DNA of 64,000 nt from Glaciibacter superstes DSM 21135. GTDB lineage: Bacteria > Actinomycetota > Actinomycetes > Actinomycetales > Microbacteriaceae. The notes under the pieces were generated by a model, which saw only the letters and a list, made by a program, of their open reading frames with translations, ran no database searches and was not told the origin of the DNA. How positions within the stretch are numbered: position 1 is the first letter of the stretch; each line of letters begins with the position of its first letter. Both the position numbers and the translations under genes were made by a program. Location of the stretch: NCBI RefSeq assembly GCF_000421145.1, contig NZ_ATWH01000004.1:186001-250000 (forward strand). Direction: 5' to 3'. This document shows positions 1-7,787 of the stretch, one piece after another.

Positions 1-1699
1 AGTAGTTGTTGATCTCCTTCCACTTGGCCAGCTGACCGTCACTGGTGAAGCGGTGCTTCAGGAGGTTCTCGTCTGAATCCCAGAGGAGCTCGACGACCTT
101 GTCCTTGATGTTCTGCGCGAACGCGTCCATCTCATCGGCTTTCGCCGTGTCGCCGGCGAGCCGATACGCCTCTGCCGACGCCTTCGCATTCGAGTACAGG
201 TAGGCGTTCTCCGCCCGGTCCATGGAGGCGTTCGGGCGCTCGTGGAACGACACCGCATCGGCGTCGTTTCCGGTCATCGCACCCCAGTTGTAGTCGATGA
301 GCCCGCTGTCGTCTGTGTCGTAGGCGTCGATGAGGCCCTTGACGTCGTACTCGGCGTACTCCGCAAGGTTCTGGGCGATCGCCGGCGGTCCGCCGTGCAA
401 CTGGTAGGAGCGCCAGCCGGCCTCTGAGATGTACTGCGTGTAGCTGTTGCTCCAGTTGGCCGGGTCACCCGGGTTGTCGACGTATTTGTAGCTCTTCGAC
501 GTCTCGCCTGCCGATACCCATGGGCCATAGGAGTAAATGGGGTCCCTGAAGTACTTGAGGTCGTCGATGAACATGCCGGCGGTTAGCACGATGGCGTTGT
601 TGTAGCCGAGAACACCCTCCATCGAAGTCGGGAACTGGTAGTCGTTGCCAGGGATGTTCGCATCGAGGAAGTTGAACCGCATCAGCCACCAGCGGTAGAA
701 CAGCGTCTTGTCAATGTTGTCCTCAGGGGTGTCGAGGTACGGCACGTTGTCTGCCCACCACGCGTTGTACGCGGTGACGTGCGCGGTGTACGCCTCGACC
801 GGTGCCGTCGCCCTGATCGCGTCGTACTCTGTGCGCGACTCTGCGATCTCCGACGTGACAAAACCGAGCTGCACCTTCGTGGAGGCCGACCCGCCTGCCG
901 GCACGTCGAGCGTCGCCGTGAGGCTTCCGCCATCGGGTACGAAGCCGTCGCCGGAGAAGCGCGGGAAGATCGTGGTCAGCTTGTTGAACGCCGTAACTGC
1001 ACCGGTCAGTTCTTCGCCCTCGACAATCGACGCGTACGGCGACGTGGCCCGGAGCTTCACGCTTCTCGCGGCATCCGTCGACACCACATCGAGATCGGTG
1101 ACCGCGACGTTGGCGTCTGTGATGTACTTCGTCTGGATGACCTGGATGCCGCGTGCAGCGTTGTTGTGCACGCTGCGCCAATAGCTTGGGGTCTGCTTGC
1201 GTGCCGCGGTGTCTTCCGTCAGCGAGACGGCTTCACCGTCGACGGATGCCGTGATCGAGTATGCACCGCGGTTGTCGATCGACTCCCAATAGGCGACCTG
1301 GCCCCCGAAGCCGAGGGTGGCAGGGGAGTGCTCCTTCATGAACACGGCACGACCCCTGGTGAACAGCCACTGGTTGTTGTCACCGTGGCTGCCGTCTGTA
1401 CCGGTGCGAGCGAGCATCTCGTCGAACCAGAAGTCATTGTCAGTCGTCGCACCCGCGCCCTGCGCGACATCTTCGTCGAAGATCGCCTGCAGTTGACTGT
1501 GCGGGTTGTAATCGACTCCAGTGGCGGGAACCGGATTCTCGCTGCCGGTGAAGACCGGATACCCGACGTCCTCGTTCGGAGTCGCAACTGCGGGCGACGA
1601 CATCAGGAGGGAACCGGTCACCGCCGCTGTCAACCCGATTGCCAGTGCGGACCGCAGTCCGCGAGCCTTGTGTGCGGTCCTCGTGTACTTCAACGCCAC
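1..1699 (-). CDS. Secreted glycoside hydrolase, (alpha/alpha)6-barrel type, 3' part missing
   Basis: The frame is open from a GTG at 1699 to the left edge of the window, so 566 codons are present and the C-terminus lies outside. An AGAGG ribosome site sits about 10 nt upstream of the GTG. The N-terminus is a Sec signal: basic residues, a hydrophobic stretch, then SSPAVA as a likely cleavage site near residue 38. Residues about 60-300 form a beta-rich accessory domain. From about residue 310 the helical core begins, with FYRWWLMRFNF, YQFPTSMEGVLGYNN and HGGPPAIAQNLAEY, which resembles the GH63/MGH1-like clan of (alpha/alpha)6 inverting glycosidases. The family is not certain. GH121 beta-L-arabinobiosidase, which acts outside the cell on extensin arabinans and has a GH63-like core, is one candidate given the GH127 genes in this window, but I cannot establish it from the sequence. 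Confidence 0.7.
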   Translation of the reverse strand, partial: MALKYTRTAHKARGLRSALAIGLTAAVTGSLLMSSPAVATPNEDVGYPVFTGSENPVPATGVDYNPHSQLQAIFDEDVAQGAGATTDNDFWFDEMLARTGTDGSHGDNNQWLFTRGRAVFMKEHSPATLGFGGQVAYWESIDNRGAYSITASVDGEAVSLTEDTAARKQTPSYWRSVHNNAARGIQVIQTKYITDANVAVTDLDVVSTDAARSVKLRATSPYASIVEGEELTGAVTAFNKLTTIFPRFSGDGFVPDGGSLTATLDVPAGGSASTKVQLGFVTSEIAESRTEYDAIRATAPVEAYTAHVTAYNAWWADNVPYLDTPEDNIDKTLFYRWWLMRFNFLDANIPGNDYQFPTSMEGVLGYNNAIVLTAGMFIDDLKYFRDPIYSYGPWVSAGETSKSYKYVDNPGDPANWSNSYTQYISEAGWRSYQLHGGPPAIAQNLAEYAEYDVKGLIDAYDTDDSGLIDYNWGAMTGNDADAVSFHERPNASMDRAENAYLYSNAKASAEAYRLAGDTAKADEMDAFAQNIKDKVVELLWDSDENLLKHRFTSDGQLAKWKEINNY

Positions 1700-1777
1700 C
1701 AGTTCATACCTCTCGCCATTGAGCCAGACACTCTTGCTGAGGAACGTTACCGATGCCGTGATGTTTTACGCAAGCCT

Positions 1778-1795
1778 TTTCGGAATGTTTCGGAA
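1778..1795. promoter_or_regulatory. Direct repeat in divergent promoter region
   Basis: TTTCGGAA occurs at 1778-1785 and again at 1788-1795, spaced exactly 10 bp, about one helical turn. It lies in the 235-bp gap between the secreted hydrolase (minus) and the HEAT-repeat gene (plus). It could be an operator for the hydrolase. No regulator can be named. The rest of the gap shows nothing else recognisable. Confidence 0.3.
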
Positions 1796-1934
1796 ATGTC
1801 CGCGCTATAGCCCTGCTTTCGGCCTGGATTGGGCGAAAACCAGGGATACATACTTTTCTCGTACTGCTCACTGCCGCTGCGTGGGCAGCGCAATGCGACG
1901 ACGGGGCGCCCACCGGGGTAGCGTTGGAGCCGCC

Positions 1935-2591
1935 ATGTCAAACAAACTCACGCCGCATCCGGGCGTTCCGATCGAAAGCCCGACCGACGAACGCATCAAG
2001 GCCGCCGTCGACCACTACGGTGAGTCCGCTGTCATCGACAGCGCCATCGCGCTGCTCCGCGCGAAGAATGCCGGCAAGGACTTCCTGCTCTACGCCGGCG
2101 GGCGACACGCGCTCGGCATCCTGGAAGGCGCCCCCGCCCTGTACTGGCCTGAACTCTGGGGTGCGCGCACCTTCCTGCACGTCTGGGGCGAGAACGCGGC
2201 CCCGTATGTCGTCGTCGGCCTCACCAACCAGGCCTGGCGGGTGCGCGAGATGTGCGCGAAAGTCATCCTGCTCCGGGGCCTCCAGGTCGCGCCCAAGCTG
2301 GTCAGATTGACGACGGATGAGGTCCCGCGCGTTCGCGTCGCCGCCCTGAACGCCCTCGCAGCGCAAGGCACCGCCGAGCACCTGCCCACCATCGAACAGC
2401 GACTGCGCGACCCAGACAAAGACGTGCGCCGCGCGGCGCAGCAGGCCCGTGACCTCCTGACATCCCGAGTCGGCGGCACCTCCGACGCCGGTTCTGCCGA
2501 CACCGAGGGCGACACGTCTGCCAGCACAGATAACACAGACAGCACCGTCAGCACCGTCAGCACCGACAGCACCGACAGCACCGAAGCCTGA
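1935..2591 (+). CDS. HEAT-repeat domain protein
   Basis: This is a 218-residue protein. The ATG at 1935 follows a GGAG at 1926-1929, and the upstream reading frame lacks coding character. Residues about 90-180 hold two to three HEAT-like helical repeats (PRVRVAALNALAAQG, DKDVRRAAQQARDLL), a fold that mediates protein-protein contacts. No catalytic motif is visible. The last 40 residues are a Ser/Thr/Asp-rich low-complexity tail encoded by 9-bp tandem repeats. The SGNH hydrolase gene starts 10 bp downstream, so the two are probably cotranscribed. The specific role is unknown. Confidence 0.75.
   Translation: MSNKLTPHPGVPIESPTDERIKAAVDHYGESAVIDSAIALLRAKNAGKDFLLYAGGRHALGILEGAPALYWPELWGARTFLHVWGENAAPYVVVGLTNQAWRVREMCAKVILLRGLQVAPKLVRLTTDEVPRVRVAALNALAAQGTAEHLPTIEQRLRDPDKDVRRAAQQARDLLTSRVGGTSDAGSADTEGDTSASTDNTDSTVSTVSTDSTDSTEA
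2541..2585 (+). repeat. 9-bp tandem repeat in the HEAT-protein gene
   Basis: Five in-frame copies of agcaccg(t/a)c occupy 2541-2585 and encode the (S-T-V/D)n tail. Such a repeat can change copy number by slippage without breaking the frame, giving a tail of variable length. Confidence 0.7.
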
Positions 2592-2601
2592 CCGGCGCAC
2601 C

Positions 2602-3432
2602 ATGACCGAGCGCGCCGCGAACAAGCCCGCCGCATACCAGGGCGCTGAGTACCAGCGCGCTGAGTATGAGCGTTATGTTGCCATCGGCGACAGTTTCACC
2701 GAAGGTGTCGGCGATGAACTCGGCGACGGCCAGGTGCGCGGCTGGGCCGACCTGGTGGCCTTCGGGCTCGCGAGTGCGGCGACAGTGCCGCCCACCTACG
2801 CGAACCTCGCCATCCGTGGCAAGCTGCTCGCACCGATCGTGACCGAACAACTCGAGCCGGCCCTTGCGCTCGGCCCCGACCTGCTCAGCATTTGCGGCGG
2901 CGGCAACGACCTGATGCGCCCGAAGGTGGCGATCTCGTACATCGTCGACCTGCTGATGCGCGTCGTGGATCGCGCCGGAGAGCAGGGCACCCACGTCATC
3001 ATGCTGAGCGGCGCCAACCCGTCTGCGCACCTGCCGATGGGCTCGCTCATGCAGCGCAGGGGCGACCAGCTGGCGGCCGCGGTGCGCCCCCTGTTCGCCG
3101 GCAAGGGGATGCCCGGGGTCACTTTTGTAGACAACTGGGCTGACACCGAACTCGGGCAGCGTCGCTTCTGGTCGGCCGACAAACTACACCTGAACGCCCG
3201 CGGGCACACCCGAGTTGCCGCCCATGTGCTCGAAGCGCTCGATGTGCCGGTGCCCGGGGAATGGGGCGCTGGAGCGACGGCCGAGGCCCCTTCAGACGAG
3301 CGGGTGCAGGGCACTCTCGCCTACTACCGCGAGTTCGTACTGCCGTGGATCGGCCGTCGGCTGACCGGCCGCTCGTCTGGCGACGGCCGCCCTCCGAAGC
3401 GCCCGGAGCTCACGCCGGTCGACCTCGGCTGA
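2602..3432 (+). CDS. SGNH/GDSL-family esterase or lipase
   Basis: This is a 276-residue hydrolase with no clear signal peptide. Block I with the nucleophilic Ser is RYVAIGDSFTEGVGD near residues 25-40. The oxyanion residues appear as a Gly in the AIRGK region (block II) and Asn in GGGNDLM (block III). The Asp-x-x-His pair is in SADKLHLNARGH near residue 195 (block V). Length and block order fit bacterial SGNH hydrolases that deacetylate or deacylate small substrates or carbohydrates. The N-terminus has a small repeat (YQGAEYQRAEYE). It follows the HEAT-repeat gene with a 10-bp gap. Removing ester groups from plant polymers is possible but only suggested by the wider context. Confidence 0.85.
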   Translation: MTERAANKPAAYQGAEYQRAEYERYVAIGDSFTEGVGDELGDGQVRGWADLVAFGLASAATVPPTYANLAIRGKLLAPIVTEQLEPALALGPDLLSICGGGNDLMRPKVAISYIVDLLMRVVDRAGEQGTHVIMLSGANPSAHLPMGSLMQRRGDQLAAAVRPLFAGKGMPGVTFVDNWADTELGQRRFWSADKLHLNARGHTRVAAHVLEALDVPVPGEWGAGATAEAPSDERVQGTLAYYREFVLPWIGRRLTGRSSGDGRPPKRPELTPVDLG

Positions 3433-3566
3433 GCCGACGTCTCCGACCAGACGCGCGAAGACATCAAGGAATGGCCACCTGTCATCGAGAACATCAGCAT
3501 CTGACGGCGTTTCGGGCGTTCTTGCTGTATTCGCGGGCGACGGGCGGCCGGACGCACCACGGGAGC

Positions 3567-3600
3567 ACGAAGGCCGCGCGGAACCCCGCGCGGCCTTCGT
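3567..3600. terminator. Strong bidirectional hairpin terminator
   Basis: A perfect 15-bp stem (3567-3581 with 3586-3600) closes an AACC loop. It lies between the convergent SGNH hydrolase and small membrane protein genes and can end transcription from both sides. Confidence 0.8.
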
Positions 3601-3630
3601 CATTCCGCGTGGAAGCGGAGAGTTCGAGTG

Positions 3631-3795
3631 CTAGACGCTCTTCCTGCCAGAGATGGACCGGAGGAGGAACATGATGACCGCGATGATCGCGAGCACGATT
3701 CCCACCCAGAGGAGGAATTGCAGCGACTCGACCAGTCCACCGGTGATCAGAAGCACGACGGCAACGACGGCAACGATGATGAGCAGGAGGTTCAT
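3631..3795 (-). CDS. Small two-helix membrane protein
   Basis: The 54-residue protein begins MNLLLIIVAVVAVVLLITGG and carries a second hydrophobic span, LLWVGIVLAIIAVIMFLL, before a basic tail (RSISGRKSV). The ATG at 3795 has AGAAAGG 7-13 nt upstream. A longer frame upstream reads through a poorly coding leader and is rejected as the start. Small proteins of this kind are common in actinobacteria and their function is not known; no enzyme motif is present. Confidence 0.6.
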   Translation of the reverse strand: MNLLLIIVAVVAVVLLITGGLVESLQFLLWVGIVLAIIAVIMFLLRSISGRKSV

Positions 3796-4172
3796 AATGG
3801 CGACCTTTCTTCTCGCGGGGAGATCCCCGTTTGTTTCCGAGCCTATCCCCCATCTGGGTGCCGCGTCGGAGTGTGGGCGCACCCCTTTCGATTCCGAGCG
3901 CACACGGGTAAGATCGCCACTATATGGGGGTGCGCCCCGTGAAATCGCCCTTAGGTCTCATCGAGGAGGCCCGGACGAGGCGAGATCGAAGCACTCCCTG
4001 CCGGGGGTGGGTTATCGTCGGGGTAGCCCTCCCCACCGTGTGCCTGCGCTTGCCCCGCGTCACACCCTCCTGAGCCGCGTGCGCCTCAGCCGCGTGACGC
4101 GGTCGCGTCGCGTCGCGTCGCGTGCAGTGCAGTGCAGGCCAGTCGGGCATCCGCAGCCAGCGGAGGCCCGAG
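3796..4172. other. Non-coding stretch with short tandem repeats
   Basis: No gene is supported in these 377 bp. At 4103-4122 there are four copies of tcgcg, followed at 4123-4137 by three copies of tgcag. A GC-rich run near 4000-4040 could form weak hairpins. I see no RNA gene here. The region also holds the promoter of the small membrane protein and the downstream end of the Hyp operon. Confidence 0.6.
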
Positions 4173-5702
4173 TCAGCGGGAGGTGTCACCCCAGGACTGC
4201 GATTCGCCCGCGTGCGCGCGAACCTGCGGGACGCCCCAGGGGTTGTCATCGCGCAGTGGCTCCGGCAGCAGCGCCTGTGGTGCGCTCTGGTACGCGACCG
4301 GCCGCAGGAACCGGCTGATGGCCGCTGTCCCCACCGAGGTGCTGCTGTCGTTGGTCGTCGCCGGCCACGGTCCGCCGTGCTGCTGCGCCGGAGTCACCGC
4401 GACACCGGTCGGCCAGCCACCGAACAACACGCGTCCGGCGTGCTCGGTGATCCAGCCGACCAGGCTGCGGAGCGCTGGCGAGTCCTCGCCGTCCCCCACA
4501 TGCACGGTGCCGGTCAGGTTGCCCTCGAACAACGCATCGGCGGTCGGAGCCAACTCGGCCTCGTCGTCGTACTCGACCACGACGGACAGCGGCCCGAAAG
4601 CCTCCTCAGCGAGAGTGTCGCGGTGCGCAACCAGGTCGCCGGCGCTCACACTCACCAGCGTCGGTGTCGCCCAGCCCTGGCCGTCTTCGTCGATGCGCAA
4701 CGCACCTTCCGAGATCACGCGAACGCCCGCAGTGCCCAGGATGCTGTCGCGCCGTTCGCCGTAGCCACGCGCGATTCCGGGGTTCAACAGTCGGTGTTCT
4801 GCAACCGCCGCCGCCCTGGTGGCCAGCCCATCGTCCAGGCCGTGGCCGGTCGGAACGAACAGGAATCCCGGCTTGGTGCAGAGCTGCCCGGCGGAGCCCG
4901 CCACGCTGGCGACGAAGCCGTCGGCGATCGCCTCAGCTCCGGCGCCTAGTGCGGCACTCGTGACGAATGCCGGGTTCACGCTGCCGAGCTCCCCGTAGAA
5001 CGGGATCGGCGTCGGTCGCGCTGCCGCGATGTCGGCGAGGAGACGGCCGGCCCTGATCGAGCCGGTGAAGCTACCGGCCGCGATGCGCGGATCCTTCAGC
5101 ATCAGGACGCCGGCCTGCTGGCCGAAGATCAACTGCAGCACGCCGGCGGGGGCACCGGCACCTTCGAGGGCGTCGGCCACAACGGCAGCTGTGCGCTCCG
5201 AGAGCCTCGGGTGCCCTGAGTGCGCCTTGACGATCACCGGGTTGCCTGCCGCGAGCGCGGCGGCGGTGTCGCCGCCCGCCACCGAGAACGCGAACGGAAA
5301 GTTGCTGGCGGAGAAGTTCAACACCGGCCCGACCGGAATCAGGTAGCGCCTGAGGTCTGGACGCACCCCGAGGGCGAATGCGTCATCAGCCTCGTCGATG
5401 CGCACGTCGAGGTACTCCCCGTCGACGATGGTGTCGGCAAAGAGTCGCAGCTGCACCGCCGTACGGGTCAGCTCCCCGTTCAGGCGGGCCTCCGAGAGCC
5501 CCGTCTCGGCCATCGCGATGTCGACCAACTCTGCCTTGTCGGCGACCAGCGCATCCGCCGCCGCGACCAGCGCCCTGGCCCGGTCGCGAGGTGACGTGCC
5601 TGCCCAGGCCGGTGCGGCATCCGTCGCCAGCCGGGCGATGCGGTCCAATTCTTCCGGCGAAGTGGTGGCTGGCGTGGTGGGGGTCGGGGTCTGCGCGTTC
5701 AT
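4173..5702 (-). CDS. Alpha-ketoglutarate semialdehyde dehydrogenase
   Basis: A 509-residue NAD(P)-dependent aldehyde dehydrogenase of the KGSADH branch. It would oxidise 2,5-dioxopentanoate to 2-oxoglutarate, the last step of hydroxyproline breakdown. Cofactor-domain markers are NFSASNFPFAFSVAGGDTAA and KAHSGHP; the latter replaces the KPSE of other ALDHs and is typical of this branch. The catalytic Glu is in FYGELGSVNP and the catalytic Cys in GSAGQLCTKPG. The start ATG follows AAAGGAG, which overlaps the stop codon of the epimerase gene only 9 bp upstream, so the two are translationally linked. It is the last gene of the minus-strand Hyp operon and corresponds to the dehydrogenase of pseudomonad lhp clusters. 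Confidence 0.9.
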   Translation of the reverse strand: MNAQTPTPTTPATTSPEELDRIARLATDAAPAWAGTSPRDRARALVAAADALVADKAELVDIAMAETGLSEARLNGELTRTAVQLRLFADTIVDGEYLDVRIDEADDAFALGVRPDLRRYLIPVGPVLNFSASNFPFAFSVAGGDTAAALAAGNPVIVKAHSGHPRLSERTAAVVADALEGAGAPAGVLQLIFGQQAGVLMLKDPRIAAGSFTGSIRAGRLLADIAAARPTPIPFYGELGSVNPAFVTSAALGAGAEAIADGFVASVAGSAGQLCTKPGFLFVPTGHGLDDGLATRAAAVAEHRLLNPGIARGYGERRDSILGTAGVRVISEGALRIDEDGQGWATPTLVSVSAGDLVAHRDTLAEEAFGPLSVVVEYDDEAELAPTADALFEGNLTGTVHVGDGEDSPALRSLVGWITEHAGRVLFGGWPTGVAVTPAQQHGGPWPATTNDSSTSVGTAAISRFLRPVAYQSAPQALLPEPLRDDNPWGVPQVRAHAGESQSWGDTSR

Positions 5703-5711
5703 GGTGCTCCT

Positions 5712-6713
5712 TTAGAACTGGAATCCGGTGGGAAAGGGGTCTGAGGGGTCGAGCAGGTATTGGCCGATGCCGGTGACCCAGGCCCGACCGGTGATGGTTG
5801 GCACCACGGCCGGGATGCCGTCGACGGTGGTCTCCCTGATCAGGCGACCGGTGAATCGTGAGCCGATGAAGGATTCGTTCACGAAGTCGGTGTCGAGGGC
5901 GAGCTCGCCGCGTGCCCAGAGCTCCGCCATGCGGGCAGAGGTTCCGGTGCCGCAGGGCGAGCGGTCGAACCAGCCGGGGTAGATCGCCATGGCGTGCCGG
6001 GAATGCTCGGCCGTCGACCCAGGCGCGATGAACTCGACGTGGTGGCAGTGGTCGACGCCATCGATGAACGGATGCCGCGGAGGGTTCGTCTCGTTGATCG
6101 CCTCCATGATCGCCAGGCCCGCGGCACTGATCGCCTGCTGCGCCGATCGGTGGAACGGCAGGCCGATCGCGTCGAGGTCGACCATGGCGTAGAAGTTGCC
6201 GCCGAATGCGAGACTGTACCCGATGGTGCCGTAACCGGGAACATCGACGGTGTCGTCGAGCCGAACGCTGAACGATGGGACGTTCTCGATCGTGACGGAG
6301 TCCGCGTGGCCGTCGCTGACGGCGACCCGGGCGATGACCAGACCGGCCGGGGTGTCGAGGCGAATCTCCGTGACCGGCTCGACGACCTCGACCATTCCGG
6401 TTTCGACCAGGACGGTGGCGACACCGATGGTTCCGTGACCGCACATGGGCAGGCATCCGGAGACCTCGATATACACGACGCCCCACTCGGCGTCGGGCCT
6501 GGTCGACGGCTGCAGGATCGCGCCGCTCATGGCCGCGTGCCCCCGCGGCTCGTTCATGAGCAGCAGACGGATGTCGTCGAGATGCTCCATGAAATACAGT
6601 CGCTTCTCGTTCATGGTGGCGCCCGGAATCACTCCCACGCCTCCGGTGACGACCCTGGTGGGCATCCCCTCGGTGTGCGAGTCGACCGCGGTGAACATCC
6701 GCTTGGAACGCAT
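5712..6713 (-). CDS. lhpA: 4-Hydroxyproline 2-epimerase
   Basis: A 333-residue member of the proline racemase superfamily. It interconverts trans-4-hydroxy-L-proline and cis-4-hydroxy-D-proline in the cytoplasm, using two Cys as the acid/base pair. Both are present: Cys91 in LPMCGHGTIG and Cys254 in DRSPCGTGTSAR. NEPRGHAAMSG near residue 54 and the HCHHVEF segment near 222 match 4-Hyp epimerases rather than proline racemase. The ATG at 6713 has GAGAGGATGG upstream. The neighbours (D-Hyp dehydrogenase, deaminase, KGSA dehydrogenase) complete the pathway and make the assignment firm. Two more distant paralogues lie at 41308 and 43265. Confidence 0.92.
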   Translation of the reverse strand: MRSKRMFTAVDSHTEGMPTRVVTGGVGVIPGATMNEKRLYFMEHLDDIRLLLMNEPRGHAAMSGAILQPSTRPDAEWGVVYIEVSGCLPMCGHGTIGVATVLVETGMVEVVEPVTEIRLDTPAGLVIARVAVSDGHADSVTIENVPSFSVRLDDTVDVPGYGTIGYSLAFGGNFYAMVDLDAIGLPFHRSAQQAISAAGLAIMEAINETNPPRHPFIDGVDHCHHVEFIAPGSTAEHSRHAMAIYPGWFDRSPCGTGTSARMAELWARGELALDTDFVNESFIGSRFTGRLIRETTVDGIPAVVPTITGRAWVTGIGQYLLDPSDPFPTGFQF

Positions 6714-6786
6714 ACTGCCATCCTCTCAAGAACTCATAGGACTTGGCGCAGGGGTTGCGCCGCTGCGCGGCCACCCGCATCGCCAC

Positions 6787-6846
6787 AGTGACCTTTCCGG
6801 TCGAGTGCGCCCGTTCCGCCGGTCACTCTCGACCGGAAAGGTCACT
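6787..6846. repeat. 19-bp inverted repeat between deaminase and epimerase genes
   Basis: Perfect 19-nt arms at 6787-6805 and 6828-6846 surround a 22-nt spacer. It sits in the 144-bp gap inside the Hyp operon. As RNA it would form a strong hairpin, so it may partly terminate transcription or protect the upstream transcript. The core GACCTTTCCGGTC looks like a dispersed intergenic element rather than a simple GC-rich terminator, and no T-run follows in either direction. Confidence 0.55.
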
Positions 6847-6857
6847 CTCGCACGGCG

Positions 6858-7787
6858 TTACGCGGCGGTGGCGCGGCGACTGGCGATGTAGTCGAGTGCC
6901 TTCTTGGTGTCGGCGCGCACCTGGGCATCCTGCTCGGCGCTCAGCGGACCACGCGGCGGGCGGGTGACGCCACCATAGCTGGCGCCGGCCAGGTCGATCG
7001 AGAGCTTGATCGCCTGCACGAACTCGACCTTGGTGTCCCAGCGGAAGACCGTGATGAGGTGCCGGTACAGCTCAAGCGCTTCGGCGATGTTGCCGGCCTT
7101 GACCTGGTCGTAGATCTCGACGGCTTCCTTGGGGAAGGCGTTCGGGTAGCCAGCGAACCAGCCGTCGGCGCCGACCACGAGTGACTCGAAGAGCAGGTCG
7201 TCCGAACCGCAGATGACGTCGATGTCGCAGAGTTCCTTGATCTCCAGCACCCGGCGCACATCGGTGGAGAACTCCTTGACCGCGACGACCTCCGGGATTT
7301 CGGCGAGCCGGGCGATCAGCTGAGGAGAGAGGTCGATCTTGGTGGAGAACGGGTTGTTGTAGACCATGATCGGCAGGCCAACCTCGGCCACCTTTGCATA
7401 GTGTTCGACGATTTCATCGTCGTTGGACTTGTAGATGGTCGGCGGCAGCAACAACAGGCCGTCTGCTCCGTCTTCCTTGGCGTATTCGGCCCAGCGCTTG
7501 GCAGCATGCCATCCGGTGCCGTGCACGCCGGCGATGACAACGCCGCGGCCGTCAACGGCTTTCACGGCGACCTGGATCACCTTGCGACGTTCGTCGTCGG
7601 TGAGCGCCTCATATTCGCCGAGGGATCCGTTCGGACCGACCCCGCGGCATCCATTGTTCATCAACCAGTCGCAGTGCTCGGCGAACTTGTCATAATCGAC
7701 GGCCAGGCCGGCGGGCGCCGATGAGTCCTCTTTAAAGGCGAGGGTGGTGGCGACGATGACGCCGCCGAGGTCGAATTGCGTGCTCAT
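6858..7787 (-). CDS. Pyrroline-4-hydroxy-2-carboxylate deaminase (DHDPS family)
   Basis: A 309-residue TIM-barrel aldolase/lyase. In this pathway it converts delta1-pyrroline-4-hydroxy-2-carboxylate to alpha-ketoglutarate semialdehyde and ammonia. The Schiff-base Lys is K171 in VVAVKEFSTD and the supporting Tyr is Y143 in MVYNNP; the GxxG phosphate/carboxylate loop is GVGPNGSLGEYE. The ATG at 7787 overlaps the stop of the preceding FAD subunit as ATGA and has AAAGGA upstream; an apparent longer frame is an artefact. A dihydrodipicolinate synthase role is possible by fold, but the operon context argues for the Hyp deaminase. Confidence 0.9.
   Translation of the reverse strand: MSTQFDLGGVIVATTLAFKEDSSAPAGLAVDYDKFAEHCDWLMNNGCRGVGPNGSLGEYEALTDDERRKVIQVAVKAVDGRGVVIAGVHGTGWHAAKRWAEYAKEDGADGLLLLPPTIYKSNDDEIVEHYAKVAEVGLPIMVYNNPFSTKIDLSPQLIARLAEIPEVVAVKEFSTDVRRVLEIKELCDIDVICGSDDLLFESLVVGADGWFAGYPNAFPKEAVEIYDQVKAGNIAEALELYRHLITVFRWDTKVEFVQAIKLSIDLAGASYGGVTRPPRGPLSAEQDAQVRADTKKALDYIASRRATAA

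Noticed and set aside
779..1810. Long plus-strand open frame opposite the secreted hydrolase
   Set aside because: It is rich in Arg, lacks domains, and lies antisense to a minus-strand frame with a signal peptide and glycosidase motifs.
3796..4172. Possible RNA gene in the longest gene-free stretch
   Set aside because: No tRNA-like cloverleaf, conserved riboswitch pattern or clear promoter-terminator pair could be seen.
5386..6786. Long minus-strand frame overlapping the epimerase and aldehyde dehydrogenase
   Set aside because: It is an Arg/His-rich shadow of two genes with full catalytic motifs in another frame.
6858..7787. Dihydrodipicolinate synthase for lysine synthesis
   Set aside because: It is coupled by 4 bp to the D-Hyp dehydrogenase and followed by Hyp epimerase and KGSA dehydrogenase, so a catabolic deaminase fits better.
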